A DNA stretch of 64,000 nt. It comes from Thereva unica. Its lineage: Eukaryota > Arthropoda > Insecta > Diptera > Therevidae. The stretch is taken from positions 43,105 to 107,104 of the forward strand of contig CATLJY010000849.1 in assembly GCA_949987705.1 (NCBI GenBank). Direction: 5' to 3'. A program made the position numbers and the translations under genes. Under the pieces are notes generated by a model. The model saw nothing but the letters and a program-made list of their open reading frames with translations, searched no databases and had not been told where the DNA came from. This document shows positions 1 through 12,959 of the stretch, in pieces. The first letter of the stretch is position 1. Every line of letters begins with the position of its first letter.

Positions 1-1100
1 ATGAATTAAGTGAATTTAAGTTATTTTCGATGTATTCGATGAATGTAACTTAATTTCGATGAATTTCAAGTTATTGTCGACGAATTCGATGAATGTAACT
101 TAATTTCGATGAATTAAGTGAATTTAAGTTATTTTCGATGAATTCGATGATTGTAACTCAATTTCGATGAATTAAGTGAATTTAACTTATTTTCGATGTA
201 TTCGATGAATGTAACTTAATTTCGATGAATAAGTGATTTCAAGTTAGTTTCGATGTATTCGATGAATGTAACTTAATTTCGATGAATTAAGTGAATTTAA
301 CTTATTTTCGATGTATTCGATGAATGTAACTCAATTTCGATGAATTAAGTGAATTTAACTTATTTTCGATGAATTCGATTAATGTAACTTAATTTCGATG
401 AATAAGTGATTTCAAGTTATTTTCGATGTATTCGATGAATGTAACTTAATTCGATGAATTAAGTGAATTTAACTTATTTTCGATGAATTCGATTAATGTA
501 ACTTAATTTCGATGAATTAAGTGAATTTAAGTTGTTTTCGATGTATGAAACTCAATTTCGATGAATTAAGTGAATTTAAGTTATTTTCGATGTATTCGAT
601 GAATGTAACTTAATTTCGATGAATTTCAAGTTATTGTCGACGAATTCGATGAATGTAACTTAATTTCGATGAATTAAGTGAATTTAAGTTATTTTCGATG
701 AATTCGATGATTGTAACTCAATTTCGATGAATTAAGTGAATTTAACTTATTTTCGATGTATTCGATGAATGTAACTTAATTTCGATGAATAAGTGATTTC
801 AAGTTATTTTCGATGTATTCGATGAATGTAACTTAATTTCGATGAATTAAGTGAATTTAACTTATTTTCGATGTATTCGATGAATGTAACTCAATTTCGA
901 TGAATTAAGTGAATTTAACTTATTTTCGATGAATTCGATTAATGTAACTTAATTTCGATGAATAAGTGATTTCAAGTTATTTTCGATGTATTCAATGAAT
1001 GTAACTTAATTTCGATGAATTAAGTGAATTTAACTTATTTTCGATGTATTCGATGAATGTAACTTAATTTCGATGAATTAAGTGAATTTAAGTTATTTTC
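1..1100. repeat. 560-bp tandem duplication within the satellite
   Basis: Positions 1 to about 540 recur at about 561 to 1100. The rare variant TTATTGTCGACG starts at 71 and again at 631, a shift of 560 bp, and the order of monomer classes between is the same. The copies differ by a few bases, for example TTCGATG against TTCAATG near 993 and a one-base length difference near 450/1010. The same TTATTGTCGACG variant appears a third time at 1803, which shows a related but rearranged copy. The right edge is approximate because the copies diverge near 480-540 and 1040-1100. Confidence 0.8.
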
Positions 1101-3354
1101 GATATATTCGATGTATGAAACTCAATTTCGATGAATTAAGTGAATTTAACTTATTTTCGATGTATTCGATGAATGTAACTTAATTTCGATGAATTAAGTG
1201 ATTTCCAGTTGTATGAAACTCAATTTCGATGAATTAAGTGAATTTAACTTATTTCCGATGTATTAGATGAATGTAACTTAATTTCGATGAATTTCAAGTT
1301 ATTGTCGATGAATTCGATGAATGTAACTTAATTTCGATGAATTAAATGAATTTAAGTTATTTTCGATGAATTCGATGATTGCAACTCAATTTCGATGAAT
1401 TAAGTGAATTTAACTTATTTTCGATGTATTCGATGAATGTAACTTAATTTCGATGAATTAGTGATTTCAAGTTATTTTCGATAAATTCGATGTATGAAAC
1501 TCAATTTCGATGAATTAAGTGAATTTAAGTTATTTTCGATATATTCGATGAATGTAACTCAATTTCGATGAATTAAGTGAATTTAACTTATTTTCGATGA
1601 ATTCGATTAATGTAACTTAATTTCGATGAATTAAGTGAATTTAAGTTATTTTCGATGTATGAAACTCAATTTCGATGAATTAAGTGAATTTAAGTTATTT
1701 TCGATATATTCGATGAATGTAACTCAATTTCGATGAATTAAGTGAATTTAACTTATTTTCGATGTATTCGATGAATGTAACTTAATTTCGATGAATTTCA
1801 AGTTATTGTCGACGAATTCGATGAATGTAACTTAATTTCGATGAATTAAGTGAATTTAAGTTATTTTCGATGAATTCGATGTATGAAACTCAATTTCGAT
1901 GAATTACTTATTTTCGATGTATTCGATGAATGTAACTTAATTTCGATGAATTAAGTGATTTCAAGTTGTATGAAACTCAATTTCGATGAATTAAGTGAAT
2001 TTAACTTATTTTCGATGTATTCGATGAATGTAACTTAATTTCGATGAATTAAGTGAATTTAACTTATTTTCGATGTATTCGATGAATGTAACTTAATTTC
2101 GATGAATTAAGTGATTTCAAGTTATGTTCGATGAATCCGATGAATGTAACTAAATTTCGATGAATTAAGTGAATTTAACTTATTTTCGATGTATTCGATG
2201 AATGTAACTTAATTTCGATGAATTAAGTGATTTCAAGTTATTTTCGATGTATGAAACTCAACTTCGATGAATTAAGTGAATTTAACTTATTTTCGATGTA
2301 TTCGATGAATGTAACTTAATTTCGATTTCAAGTTATTTTCGATGTATTCGATGAATGTAACTTAATTTCGATGAATTAAGTGAATTTAAGTTATTTTCGA
2401 TGTATTCGATGTATGAAACTCAATTTCGATGAATTAAGTGAATTTAACTTATTTTCGATGTATTCGATGAATGTAACTTAATTTCGATGAATTAAGTGAT
2501 TTCAAGTTATTTTCGATGAATTCGATGAATGTAACTTAATTTCGATGAATTAAGTGAATTTAAGTTATTTTCGATATATTTCGATGAATTAAATGATTTC
2601 AAGTTATTTTCGATGTATTCGATGAATTTCGTAACTTATTTTGGATGTATTCGATGTATGAAACTTAATTTCGATGAATTAAGTGAATTTAACTTATATT
2701 CGATGAATTCGATTAATGTAACTTAATTTCGATGAATTAAGTGAATTTAAGTTATTTTCGATATATTCGATGTATGAAACTCAATTTCGATGAATTAAGT
2801 GAATTTAACTTATTTTCGATGTATTCGATGAATGTAGTAACATGTATTCGATGAATGTAGTTTAATTTCGATGAATTAAGTGATTTCCAGTTGTATGAAA
2901 CTCAATTTCGATGAATTAAGTGAATTTAACTTATTTCCGATTTATTAGATGAATGTAACTTAATTTCGATGAATTTCAAGTTATTGTCGATGAATTCGAT
3001 GAATGTAACTTAATTTCGATGAATTAAATGAATTTAAGTTATTTTCGATGAATTCGATGATTGTAACTCAATTTCGATGAATTAAGTGATTTCAAGTTAT
3101 TTTCGATGAATTCGATGAATGTAACTTAATTTCGATGAATTAAGTGAATTTAACTTATTTTCATGTATTCGATGAATGTAACTTAATTTCGATGAATTAA
3201 GTGAATTTAAGTTATTTTCGATGCATTCGATGTATGAAACTCAAATTCGATGAATTAAGTGATTTCAAGTTATTTTCGATAAATTCGATGTATGAAACTC
3301 AATTTCGATGAATTAAGTGAATTTAAGTTATTTTCGATATATTCGATGAATGTA

Positions 3355-6300
3355 ACTCAATTTCGATGAATTAAGTGAATTTAACTTATTTTCGATGTAT
3401 TCGATGAATGTAACTTAATTTCGATGAATTAAGTGATTTCAAGTTATTTTCGATATATTCGATGAATGTAACTTAATTTCGATGAATTAAGGAATTTAAG
3501 TTATTTTCGATATATTCGATGAATGTAACTCAATTTCGATGAATTAAGTGAATTTAACTTATTTTCGTTGTATTCGATGAATGTAACTTAATTTCGATGA
3601 ATTAAGTGAATATAAGTTATTTTCGATGTATTCGATGTATGAAACTCATTTTCGATGAATTAAGTGAATTTAACTTATTTTCGACGTATTCGATGAATGT
3701 AACTTAATTTCGATGAATTAAGTGATTTCAAGATATTTTCGATGAATTCGATGAATGTAACTTGATTTCGATGAATTAAGTGAATTTAACTTATTTTCGA
3801 TGTATTCGATGAATGTAACTTAATTTCGATGAATTAAGTGATTTCAAGTTATTTTCGATAAATTCGATGTATGAAACTCAATTTCGATGAATTAAGTGAA
3901 TTTAACTTATTTTCGATGTATTCGATGAATGTAACTTAATTTCGATGAATTAAGGATTTCAAGTTATTTGCGATGAATTCGATGAATGTAACTTAATTTC
4001 GATGAATTAAGTGAATTTAAGTTATTTTCGATATATTTCGATGAATTAAATTATTTCAAGTTATTTTCGATGTATTCAATGAATGCAACTTAATTTCGGT
4101 GAATTAAGTGAATTTAAGTTATTTTCGATGTATTCGATGAATTTCGTAACTTATTTTGGATGTACTCGATGTATGAAACTTAATTTCGATGAATTAAGTG
4201 AATTTAACTTATTTTCGATGAATTCGATTAATGTAACTTAATTTCGATGAATTAAGTGAATTTAAGTTATTTTCGATATATTCGATGTATGAAACTCAAT
4301 TTCGATGAATTAAGTGAATTTAACTTATTTTCGATGTATTCGATGAATGTAACTTAATTTCGATGAATTAAGTGATTTCCAGTTGTATGAAACTCAATTT
4401 CGATGAATTAAGTGAATTTAACTTATTTCCGATGTATTAGATGAATGTAACTTAATTTCGATGAATTTCAAGTTATTGTCGATGAATTCGATGAATGTAA
4501 CTTAATTTCGATGAATTAAATGAATTTAAGTTATTTTCGATGAATTCGATGATTGCAACTCAATTTCGATGAATTAAGTGATTTCAAGTTATTTTCAATA
4601 TATTCGATGAATGTAACTTAATTTCGATGAATTAAGGAATTTAAGTTATTTTCGATGTATTCGATGTATGAAACTCAATTTCGATGAATTAAGTGAATTT
4701 AACTTATTTTCGATGTATTCGATGAATGTAACTTAATTTCGATGAATTAAGTGATTTCAAGTTATTTTCGATAAATTCGATGAATGTAACTTAATTTCGA
4801 TGAATTAAGGAATTTAAGTTATTTTCGATATATTCGATGTATGAAACTCAATTTCGATGAATTAAGTGAATTTAACTTATTTTCGACGTATTCGATGAAT
4901 GTAACTTAATTTCGATGAATTAAGTGATTTCAAGTTATTTTCGATGAATTCGATGAATGTAACTTGATTTCGATGAATTAAGTGAATTTAACTTATTTTC
5001 GATGTATTCGATGAATGTAACTTAATTTCGATGAATTAAGTGATTTCAAGTTATTTTCGATAAATTCGATGTATGAAACTCAATTTCGATGAATTAAGTG
5101 AATTTAACTTATTTTCGATGCATTCGATGAATGTAACTTAATTTCGATGAATTAAGGATTTCAAGTTATTTTCGATGAATTCGATGAATGTAACTTAATT
5201 TCGATGAATTAAGTGAATTTAAGTTATTTTCGATATATTTCGAAGAATTAAATTATTTCAAGTTATTTTCGATGCATTCGATGAATGCAACTTAATTTCG
5301 GTGAATTAAATGAATTTAAGTTATTTTCGATGTATTCGATGAATTTCGTAACTTATTTTGGATGTATTCGATGTATGAAACTTAATTTCGATGAATTAAG
5401 TGAATTTAACTTATTTTCGATGAATTCGATTAATGTAACTTAATTTCGATGAATTAAGTGAATTTAACTTATTTTCGATGTATTCGATGAATGTAATTTA
5501 ATTTCGATGAATTAAGTGATTTCCAGTTGTATGAAACTCAATTTCGATGAATTAAGTGAATTTAACTTATTTCCGATGTATTAGATGAATGTAACTTAAT
5601 TTCGATGAATTTCAAGTTATTGTCGATGAATTCGATGAATGTAACTTAATTTCGATGAATTAAATGAATTTAAGTTATTTTCGATGAATTCGATGATTGC
5701 AACTCAATTTCGATGAATTAAGTGATTTCAAGTTATTTTCAATATATTCGATGAATGTAACTTAATTTCGATGAATTAAGGAATTTAAGTTATTTTCGAT
5801 GTATTCGATGTATGAAACTCAATTTCGATGAATTAAGTGAATTTAACATATTTTCGATGTATTCGATGAATGTAACTTAATTTCGATGAATTAAGTGATT
5901 TCAAGTTATTTTTGATAAATTCGATGAATGTAACTTAATTTCGATGAATTAAGGAATTTAAGTTATTTTCGATATATTCGATGAATGTAACTCAATTTCG
6001 ATGAATTAAGTGAATTTAACTTGTAAGTTGTATTCGATGAATGTAACTTAATTTCGATGAATTAAGTGAATATAAGTTATTTTCGATGTATTCGATGTAT
6101 GAAACTCAATTTCGATGAATTAAGTGAATTTAACTTATTTTCGACGTATTCGATGAATGTAACTTAATTTCGATGAATTAAGTGAATATAAGTTATTTTC
6201 GATGTATTCTATGTATGAAACTCATGATTTCAAGTTATTTTCGATGTATTCGATGTATGAAACTTAATTTCGATGAATTAAGTGATTTCAAGTTATTTTC

Positions 6301-7188
6301 GATGTATTCGATGTATGAAACTTAATTTCGATGAATTAAGTGATTTCAAGTTATTTTCGATGAATTCGACGTATGAAACTCAATTTCGATGAATTAAGTG
6401 AATTTAACTTATTTTCGATGTATTCGATGAATGTAACTTTATTTCGATGAAAGAAGTGAATTTAAGTTATTTTCGATGTATTCGATGTATGAACTCAATT
6501 TCGATGAATTAAGTGATTTCAAGTTATTTTCGATGAATTCGATGCATGAAACTCAATTTCGATGAATTAAGTGAATTTAACTTATTTTCGATGTATTCGA
6601 TGAATGTAACTTAATTTCGATGAATTAAGTGAATTTAAGTTATTTTCGATGTATTCGATGTATGAAACTCAATTTCGATGAATTAAGTGAATTTAACTTA
6701 TTTTCGATGTATTCGATGTATGAAACTCAATTTCGATGAATTAAGTGAATTTAACTTATTTTCGATGTATTCGATGAATGTAACTTAATTTCGATGAATT
6801 AAGTGATTTCAAGTTATTTTCGATGTATTCGATGTATGAAACTTAATTTCGATGAATTAAGTGATTTCAAGTTATTTTCGATGAATTCGATGTATGAAAC
6901 TCAATTTCGATGAATTAAGTGAATTTAACTTATTTTGGATGTATTCGATGAATGTAACTTAATTTCGATGAATTAAGTGATTTCAAGTTATTTTCGATGT
7001 ATTCGATGTATGAAACTCAATTTCGATGAATTAAGTGAATTGAACTTATTTTCGATGTATTCGATGTATGAAACTCAATTTCGATGAATTAAGTGAATTG
7101 AACTTATTTTCGAGGTATTCGATGAATGTAACTCAATTTCGATGAATTAAGTGAATTTAACTTATTTTCGATGTATTCGATGTATGAA
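3355..7188. repeat. 3,834-bp higher-order repeat, copy 1
   Basis: This block recurs immediately downstream. Landmarks that match with the same 3,834-bp shift are CGATATATTCG (3451 and 7285), the rare ACTTGTAAGTTG junction (its TTGTAAGTTG at 6021 and 9855) and the TTTTTGATAAATTCG variant (near 5908 and 9742). Similarity begins near 3345-3355; just upstream the two regions carry different monomer types. The block contains the 1.2-kb repeat pair, so duplication occurred at more than one level. Copies appear nearly identical over their length. Confidence 0.85.
3600..5950. repeat. Pair of about 1.2-kb higher-order repeats, shift 1,202 bp
   Basis: Two rare variants define this pair. TCGACGTATTCG occurs near 3681 and again near 4883, and ATTTCGTAACTTATTTTGGA occurs at 4141 and 5343; both pairs are 1,202 bp apart. 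The segments carry the same unusual sequence of monomers, including a 40-bp truncated monomer and the GATAAATTCG variants. A looser relative of the ATTTCGTAAC region lies at 2626. The pair is itself contained in the larger 3,834-bp duplication, so the 1.2-kb duplication is probably the older event. Outer limits are approximate. Confidence 0.75.
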
Positions 7189-10100
7189 ACTCAATTTCGA
7201 TGAATTAAGTGAATTTAACTTATTTTCGATGTATTCGATGAATGTAACTTAATTTCGATGAATTAAGTGATTTCAAGTTATTTTCGATATATTCGATGAA
7301 TGTAACTTAATTTCGATGAATTAAGGAATTTAAGTTATTTTCGATATATTCGATGAATGTAACTCAATTTCGATGAATTAAGTGAATTTAACTTATTTTC
7401 GTTGTATTCGATGAATGTAACTTAATTTCGATGAATTAAGTGAATATAAGTTATTTTCGATGTATTCGATGTATGAAACTCATTTTCGATGAATTAAGTG
7501 AATTTAACTTATTTTCGACGTATTCGATGAATGTAACTTAATTTCGATGAATTAAGTGATTTCAAGATATTTTCGATGAATTCGATGAATGTAACTTGAT
7601 TTCGATGAATTAAGTGAATTTAACTTATTTTCGATGTATTCGATGAATGTAACTTAATTTCGATGAATTAAGTGATTTCAAGTTATTTTCGATAAATTCG
7701 ATGTATGAAACTCAATTTCGATGAATTAAGTGAATTTAACTTATTTTCGATGTATTCGATGAATGTAACTTAATTTCGATGAATTAAGGATTTCAAGTTA
7801 TTTGCGATGAATTCGATGAATGTAACTTAATTTCGATGAATTAAGTGAATTTAAGTTATTTTCGATATATTTCGATGAATTAAATTATTTCAAGTTATTT
7901 TCGATGTATTCAATGAATGCAACTTAATTTCGGTGAATTAAGTGAATTTAAGTTATTTTCGATGTATTCGATGAATTTCGTAACTTATTTTGGATGTACT
8001 CGATGTATGAAACTTAATTTCGATGAATTAAGTGAATTTAACTTATTTTCGATGAATTCGATTAATGTAACTTAATTTCGATGAATTAAGTGAATTTAAG
8101 TTATTTTCGATATATTCGATGTATGAAACTCAATTTCGATGAATTAAGTGAATTTAACTTATTTTCGATGTATTCGATGAATGTAACTTAATTTCGATGA
8201 ATTAAGTGATTTCCAGTTGTATGAAACTCAATTTCGATGAATTAAGTGAATTTAACTTATTTCCGATGTATTAGATGAATGTAACTTAATTTCGATGAAT
8301 TTCAAGTTATTGTCGATGAATTCGATGAATGTAACTTAATTTCGATGAATTAAATGAATTTAAGTTATTTTCGATGAATTCGATGATTGCAACTCAATTT
8401 CGATGAATTAAGTGATTTCAAGTTATTTTCAATATATTCGATGAATGTAACTTAATTTCGATGAATTAAGGAATTTAAGTTATTTTCGATGTATTCGATG
8501 TATGAAACTCAATTTCGATGAATTAAGTGAATTTAACTTATTTTCGATGTATTCGATGAATGTAACTTAATTTCGATGAATTAAGTGATTTCAAGTTATT
8601 TTCGATAAATTCGATGAATGTAACTTAATTTCGATGAATTAAGGAATTTAAGTTATTTTCGATATATTCGATGTATGAAACTCAATTTCGATGAATTAAG
8701 TGAATTTAACTTATTTTCGACGTATTCGATGAATGTAACTTAATTTCGATGAATTAAGTGATTTCAAGTTATTTTCGATGAATTCGATGAATGTAACTTG
8801 ATTTCGATGAATTAAGTGAATTTAACTTATTTTCGATGTATTCGATGAATGTAACTTAATTTCGATGAATTAAGTGATTTCAAGTTATTTTCGATAAATT
8901 CGATGTATGAAACTCAATTTCGATGAATTAAGTGAATTTAACTTATTTTCGATGCATTCGATGAATGTAACTTAATTTCGATGAATTAAGGATTTCAAGT
9001 TATTTTCGATGAATTCGATGAATGTAACTTAATTTCGATGAATTAAGTGAATTTAAGTTATTTTCGATATATTTCGAAGAATTAAATTATTTCAAGTTAT
9101 TTTCGATGCATTCGATGAATGCAACTTAATTTCGGTGAATTAAATGAATTTAAGTTATTTTCGATGTATTCGATGAATTTCGTAACTTATTTTGGATGTA
9201 TTCGATGTATGAAACTTAATTTCGATGAATTAAGTGAATTTAACTTATTTTCGATGAATTCGATTAATGTAACTTAATTTCGATGAATTAAGTGAATTTA
9301 ACTTATTTTCGATGTATTCGATGAATGTAATTTAATTTCGATGAATTAAGTGATTTCCAGTTGTATGAAACTCAATTTCGATGAATTAAGTGAATTTAAC
9401 TTATTTCCGATGTATTAGATGAATGTAACTTAATTTCGATGAATTTCAAGTTATTGTCGATGAATTCGATGAATGTAACTTAATTTCGATGAATTAAATG
9501 AATTTAAGTTATTTTCGATGAATTCGATGATTGCAACTCAATTTCGATGAATTAAGTGATTTCAAGTTATTTTCAATATATTCGATGAATGTAACTTAAT
9601 TTCGATGAATTAAGGAATTTAAGTTATTTTCGATGTATTCGATGTATGAAACTCAATTTCGATGAATTAAGTGAATTTAACATATTTTCGATGTATTCGA
9701 TGAATGTAACTTAATTTCGATGAATTAAGTGATTTCAAGTTATTTTTGATAAATTCGATGAATGTAACTTAATTTCGATGAATTAAGGAATTTAAGTTAT
9801 TTTCGATATATTCGATGAATGTAACTCAATTTCGATGAATTAAGTGAATTTAACTTGTAAGTTGTATTCGATGAATGTAACTTAATTTCGATGAATTAAG
9901 TGAATATAAGTTATTTTCGATGTATTCGATGTATGAAACTCAATTTCGATGAATTAAGTGAATTTAACTTATTTTCGACGTATTCGATGAATGTAACTTA
10001 ATTTCGATGAATTAAGTGAATATAAGTTATTTTCGATGTATTCTATGTATGAAACTCATGATTTCAAGTTATTTTCGATGTATTCGATGTATGAAACTTA

Positions 10101-11120
10101 ATTTCGATGAATTAAGTGATTTCAAGTTATTTTCGATGTATTCGATGTATGAAACTTAATTTCGATGAATTAAGTGATTTCAAGTTATTTTCGATGAATT
10201 CGACGTATGAAACTCAATTTCGATGAATTAAGTGAATTTAACTTATTTTCGATGTATTCGATGAATGTAACTTTATTTCGATGAAAGAAGTGAATTTAAG
10301 TTATTTTCGATGTATTCGATGTATGAACTCAATTTCGATGAATTAAGTGATTTCAAGTTATTTTCGATGAATTCGATGCATGAAACTCAATTTCGATGAA
10401 TTAAGTGAATTTAACTTATTTTCGATGTATTCGATGAATGTAACTTAATTTCGATGAATTAAGTGAATTTAAGTTATTTTCGATGTATTCGATGTATGAA
10501 ACTCAATTTCGATGAATTAAGTGAATTTAACTTATTTTCGATGTATTCGATGTATGAAACTCAATTTCGATGAATTAAGTGAATTTAACTTATTTTCGAT
10601 GTATTCGATGAATGTAACTTAATTTCGATGAATTAAGTGATTTCAAGTTATTTTCGATGTATTCGATGTATGAAACTTAATTTCGATGAATTAAGTGATT
10701 TCAAGTTATTTTCGATGAATTCGATGTATGAAACTCAATTTCGATGAATTAAGTGAATTTAACTTATTTTGGATGTATTCGATGAATGTAACTTAATTTC
10801 GATGAATTAAGTGATTTCAAGTTATTTTCGATGTATTCGATGTATGAAACTCAATTTCGATGAATTAAGTGAATTGAACTTATTTTCGATGTATTCGATG
10901 TATGAAACTCAATTTCGATGAATTAAGTGAATTGAACTTATTTTCGAGGTATTCGATGAATGTAACTCAATTTCGATGAATTAAGTGAATTTAACTTATT
11001 TTCGATGTATTCGATGTATGAAACTCAATTTCGATGAATTAAGTGAATTTAACTTATTTTCGATGTATTCGATGAATGTAACTTAATTTCGATGAATTAA
11101 GTGATTTCAAGTTATTTTCG
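7189..11120. repeat. 3,834-bp higher-order repeat, copy 2
   Basis: This is the second, directly adjacent copy of the preceding block. Matching extends to about 11120, where this copy reads TTTTCGATGTATTCG while the equivalent point of copy 1 (about 7286) reads TTTTCGATATATTCG. Copy 1 and copy 2 therefore overlap by about 100 bp at the junction, as expected for an unequal exchange within the array. The truncated 40-bp monomers and the CTTTATTTCGATGAAAGAAG variant (10271 here, near 6437 in copy 1) are preserved. Confidence 0.85.
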
Positions 11121-12165
11121 ATGTATTCGATGTATGAAACTTAATTTCGATGAATTAAGTGATTTCAAGTTATTTTCGATGAATTCGATGTATGAAACTC
11201 AATTTCGATGAATTAAGTGAATTTAACTTATTTTCGATGTATTCGATGAATGTAACTTAATTTCGATGAATTAAGTGATTTCAAGTTATTTTCGATGTAT
11301 TCGATGTATGAAACTCAATTTCGATGAATTAAGTGAATTGAACTTATTATCGATGTATTCGATGTATGAAACTCAATTTCGATGAATTAAGTGAATTGAA
11401 CTTATTTTCGATGTATTCGATGAATGTAACTCAATTTCGATGAATTAAGTGAATTTAACTTATTTTCGATGTATTCGATGTATGAAACTCAATTTCGATG
11501 AATTAAGTGAATTTAACTTATTTTCGATGTATTCGATGAATGTAACTTAATTTCGATGAATTAAGTGATTTCAAGTTATTTTCGATGTATTCGATGTATG
11601 AAACTTAATTTCGATGAATTAAGTGATTTCAAGTTATTTTCGATGAATTCGATGTATGAAACTCAATTTCGTTGAATTAAGTGAATTTAACTTATTTTCG
11701 ATGTATTCGATGAATGTAACTTAATTTCGATGAATTAAGTGAATTTAAGTTATTTTCGATGTATTCGATGTATGAAACTCAATTTCGATGAATTAAGTGA
11801 TTTCAAGTTATTTTCGATGAATTCGATGTATGAAACTCAATTTCGATGAATTAAGTGAATTTAACTTATTTTCGATGTATTCGATGAATGTAACTTAATT
11901 TCTATGAATTAAGTGATTTCAAGTTATTTTCGATGTATTCGATGTATGAAACTCAATTTCGATGAATTAAGTGATTTCAAGTTATTTTCGATGAATTCGA
12001 TGTATGAAACTCAATTTCGATGAATTAAGTGAATTTAACTTATTTTCGATGTATTCGATGTATGAAACTTAATTTCGATGAATTAAGTGATTTCAAGCTT
12101 TTTTCGATGAATTCGATGTATGAAACTCAATTTCGATGAATTAAGTGAATTGAACTTATTTTCGA
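10200..12165. repeat. Block shared with 14.7-16.7 kb (left copy)
   Basis: This stretch corresponds to about 14.7-16.7 kb on the other side of the insert at 12788. TTATTATCG occurs at 11344 and 15879, and AAGCTT, a rare variant of CAAGTT, occurs at 12095 and 16630; both are 4,535 bp apart. Further left the shift becomes 4,709 bp (CTTTATTTCG at 10271 and 14980), a difference of 174 bp, exactly three monomers, so one copy gained or lost three units. The right-hand copy has no counterpart of the insert near its end. Confidence 0.75.
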
Positions 12166-12540
12166 TGTATTCGATGAATGTAACTTAATTTCTATGAATT
12201 AAGTGATTTCAAGTTATTTTCGATGTATTCGATGTATGAAACTCAATTTCGATGAATTAAGTGAATTTAACTTATTTTCGACGTATTCGATGAATGTAAC
12301 TTAATTTCGATGAATTAAGTGATTTAAAGTTATTTTCGATGAATTCGATGAATGTAACTTGATTTCGATGAATTAAGTGAATTTAACTTATTTTCGATGT
12401 ATTCGATGAATGTAACTTAATTTCGATGAATTAAGTGATTTCAAGTTATTTTCGATAAATTCGATGTATGAAACTCAATTTCGATGAATTAAGTGAATTT
12501 AAGTTATTTTCGATGTATTCGATGAATGTAACTTAATTTC

Positions 12541-12600
12541 AATGAATTAAGCGATTTTTAAGTTATTTCCGATGAATTCGATATTCATCAATTTCGATGA
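12541..12600. repeat. Degenerate monomer upstream of the foreign insert
   Basis: The monomer here is unusually damaged: TTTCAATGAATTAAGCGATT, then a lengthened T run before AAGTTATTTCCG, then ATTCGATATTCATCAATTTC in place of the usual end TATGAAACTCAATTTC. Such clustering of changes is not seen in neighbouring monomers. It lies about 190 bp from the insert at 12788. Whether the two are connected is unknown. Confidence 0.6.
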
Positions 12601-12787
12601 ATTAAGTGAATTTAACTTATTTTCGATGTATTCGATGAATGTAACTTAATTTCGATGAATTAAGTGATTTCAAGTTATTTTCGATAAATTCGATGTATGA
12701 AACTCAATTTCGATGAATTAAGTGAATTTAAGTTATTTTCGATATATTCGATGAATGTAACTCAATTTCGATGAATTAAGTGATTTC

Positions 12788-12922
12788 TATATTTAGATAT
12801 ATTAGATATTGAAATGTGACGTTACAAAATTTAAGACCCCCGCCAACCCTTGTCACACAATGTCACACTTCGCCGACCCCCTCCCTCCCCCCTAACGTGT
12901 GACGTAATTTATGGATGGCCCC
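12788..12922. mobile_element. 135-bp foreign insert, possibly a truncated dispersed repeat
   Basis: Satellite sequence stops after GTGATTTC and resumes at TTATTTTCGATGAATTCG; only the expected AAG between them is missing. Matching monomer landmarks on the two sides (12774 and 12964) are 190 bp apart, 132 more than one monomer, which agrees with 135 bp gained and 3 lost. The insert has an AT-rich left end with repeated TTAGATAT-like words (12794-12810), an 8-mer TGTGACGT at 12815 and 12898, two tandem TGTCACAC words (12851, 12861), and a pyrimidine run at 12877-12893. GTCACAC (12862-12868) is complementary to GTGTGAC (12897-12903). There is no clear target duplication and no ORF. Read on the minus strand it begins GGGGCCATCC and ends in an AT-rich simple tail, which would suit a 5'-truncated retroelement; a DNA-transposon fragment is equally possible. 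The family is not identified. Confidence 0.6.
12877..12893 (-). other. G-run tract on the minus strand, possible G-quadruplex
   Basis: The plus strand has an unbroken run of C and T; its complement reads as runs of six, three and five G separated by single A. With the six-G run split, this could form four G tracts. Nothing similar exists elsewhere in this AT-rich window. That a quadruplex forms is inference only. Confidence 0.3.
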
Positions 12923-12959
12923 TTATTTTCGATGAATTCGATGTATGAAACTCAATTTC

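Larger units (their letters stand above)
1..12787. repeat. 58-bp satellite array, irregular left segment
   Basis: This is tandem satellite DNA with a 58-bp period. Taking the monomer to begin AATTTCGATGAATTAAGTGA, position 1 lies at monomer base 8, so the array enters from outside the window. Monomer classes differ mainly at three places: GAATTTAACTT, GAATTTAAGTT or GATTTCAAGTT in the middle; GTATTCG or GAATTCG after the second TTTTCGAT; and GAATGTAACTT or TATGAAACTC at the end. This segment is much less uniform than the rest. It holds recurrent 50-bp monomers (8-bp loss, e.g. near 60-85 and 620-645), 40-bp monomers (18-bp loss beside GATTTCCAGTTG, near 1200, 1965, 2885, 4375, 5520, 8210 and 9355), 2-bp losses (GATGAATAAGTG) and scattered substitutions such as TTTTGGATG and ATTTCGTAAC. 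No coding potential is visible. The irregularity fits an older or peripheral part of an array, which is an inference. Confidence 0.97.

Noticed and set aside
12788..12922. Origin, promoter or regulatory island within the satellite
   Set aside because: The TGTGACGT words resemble CRE-like sites, but they are the only evidence, and the clean replacement of satellite sequence is better explained as an inserted fragment.
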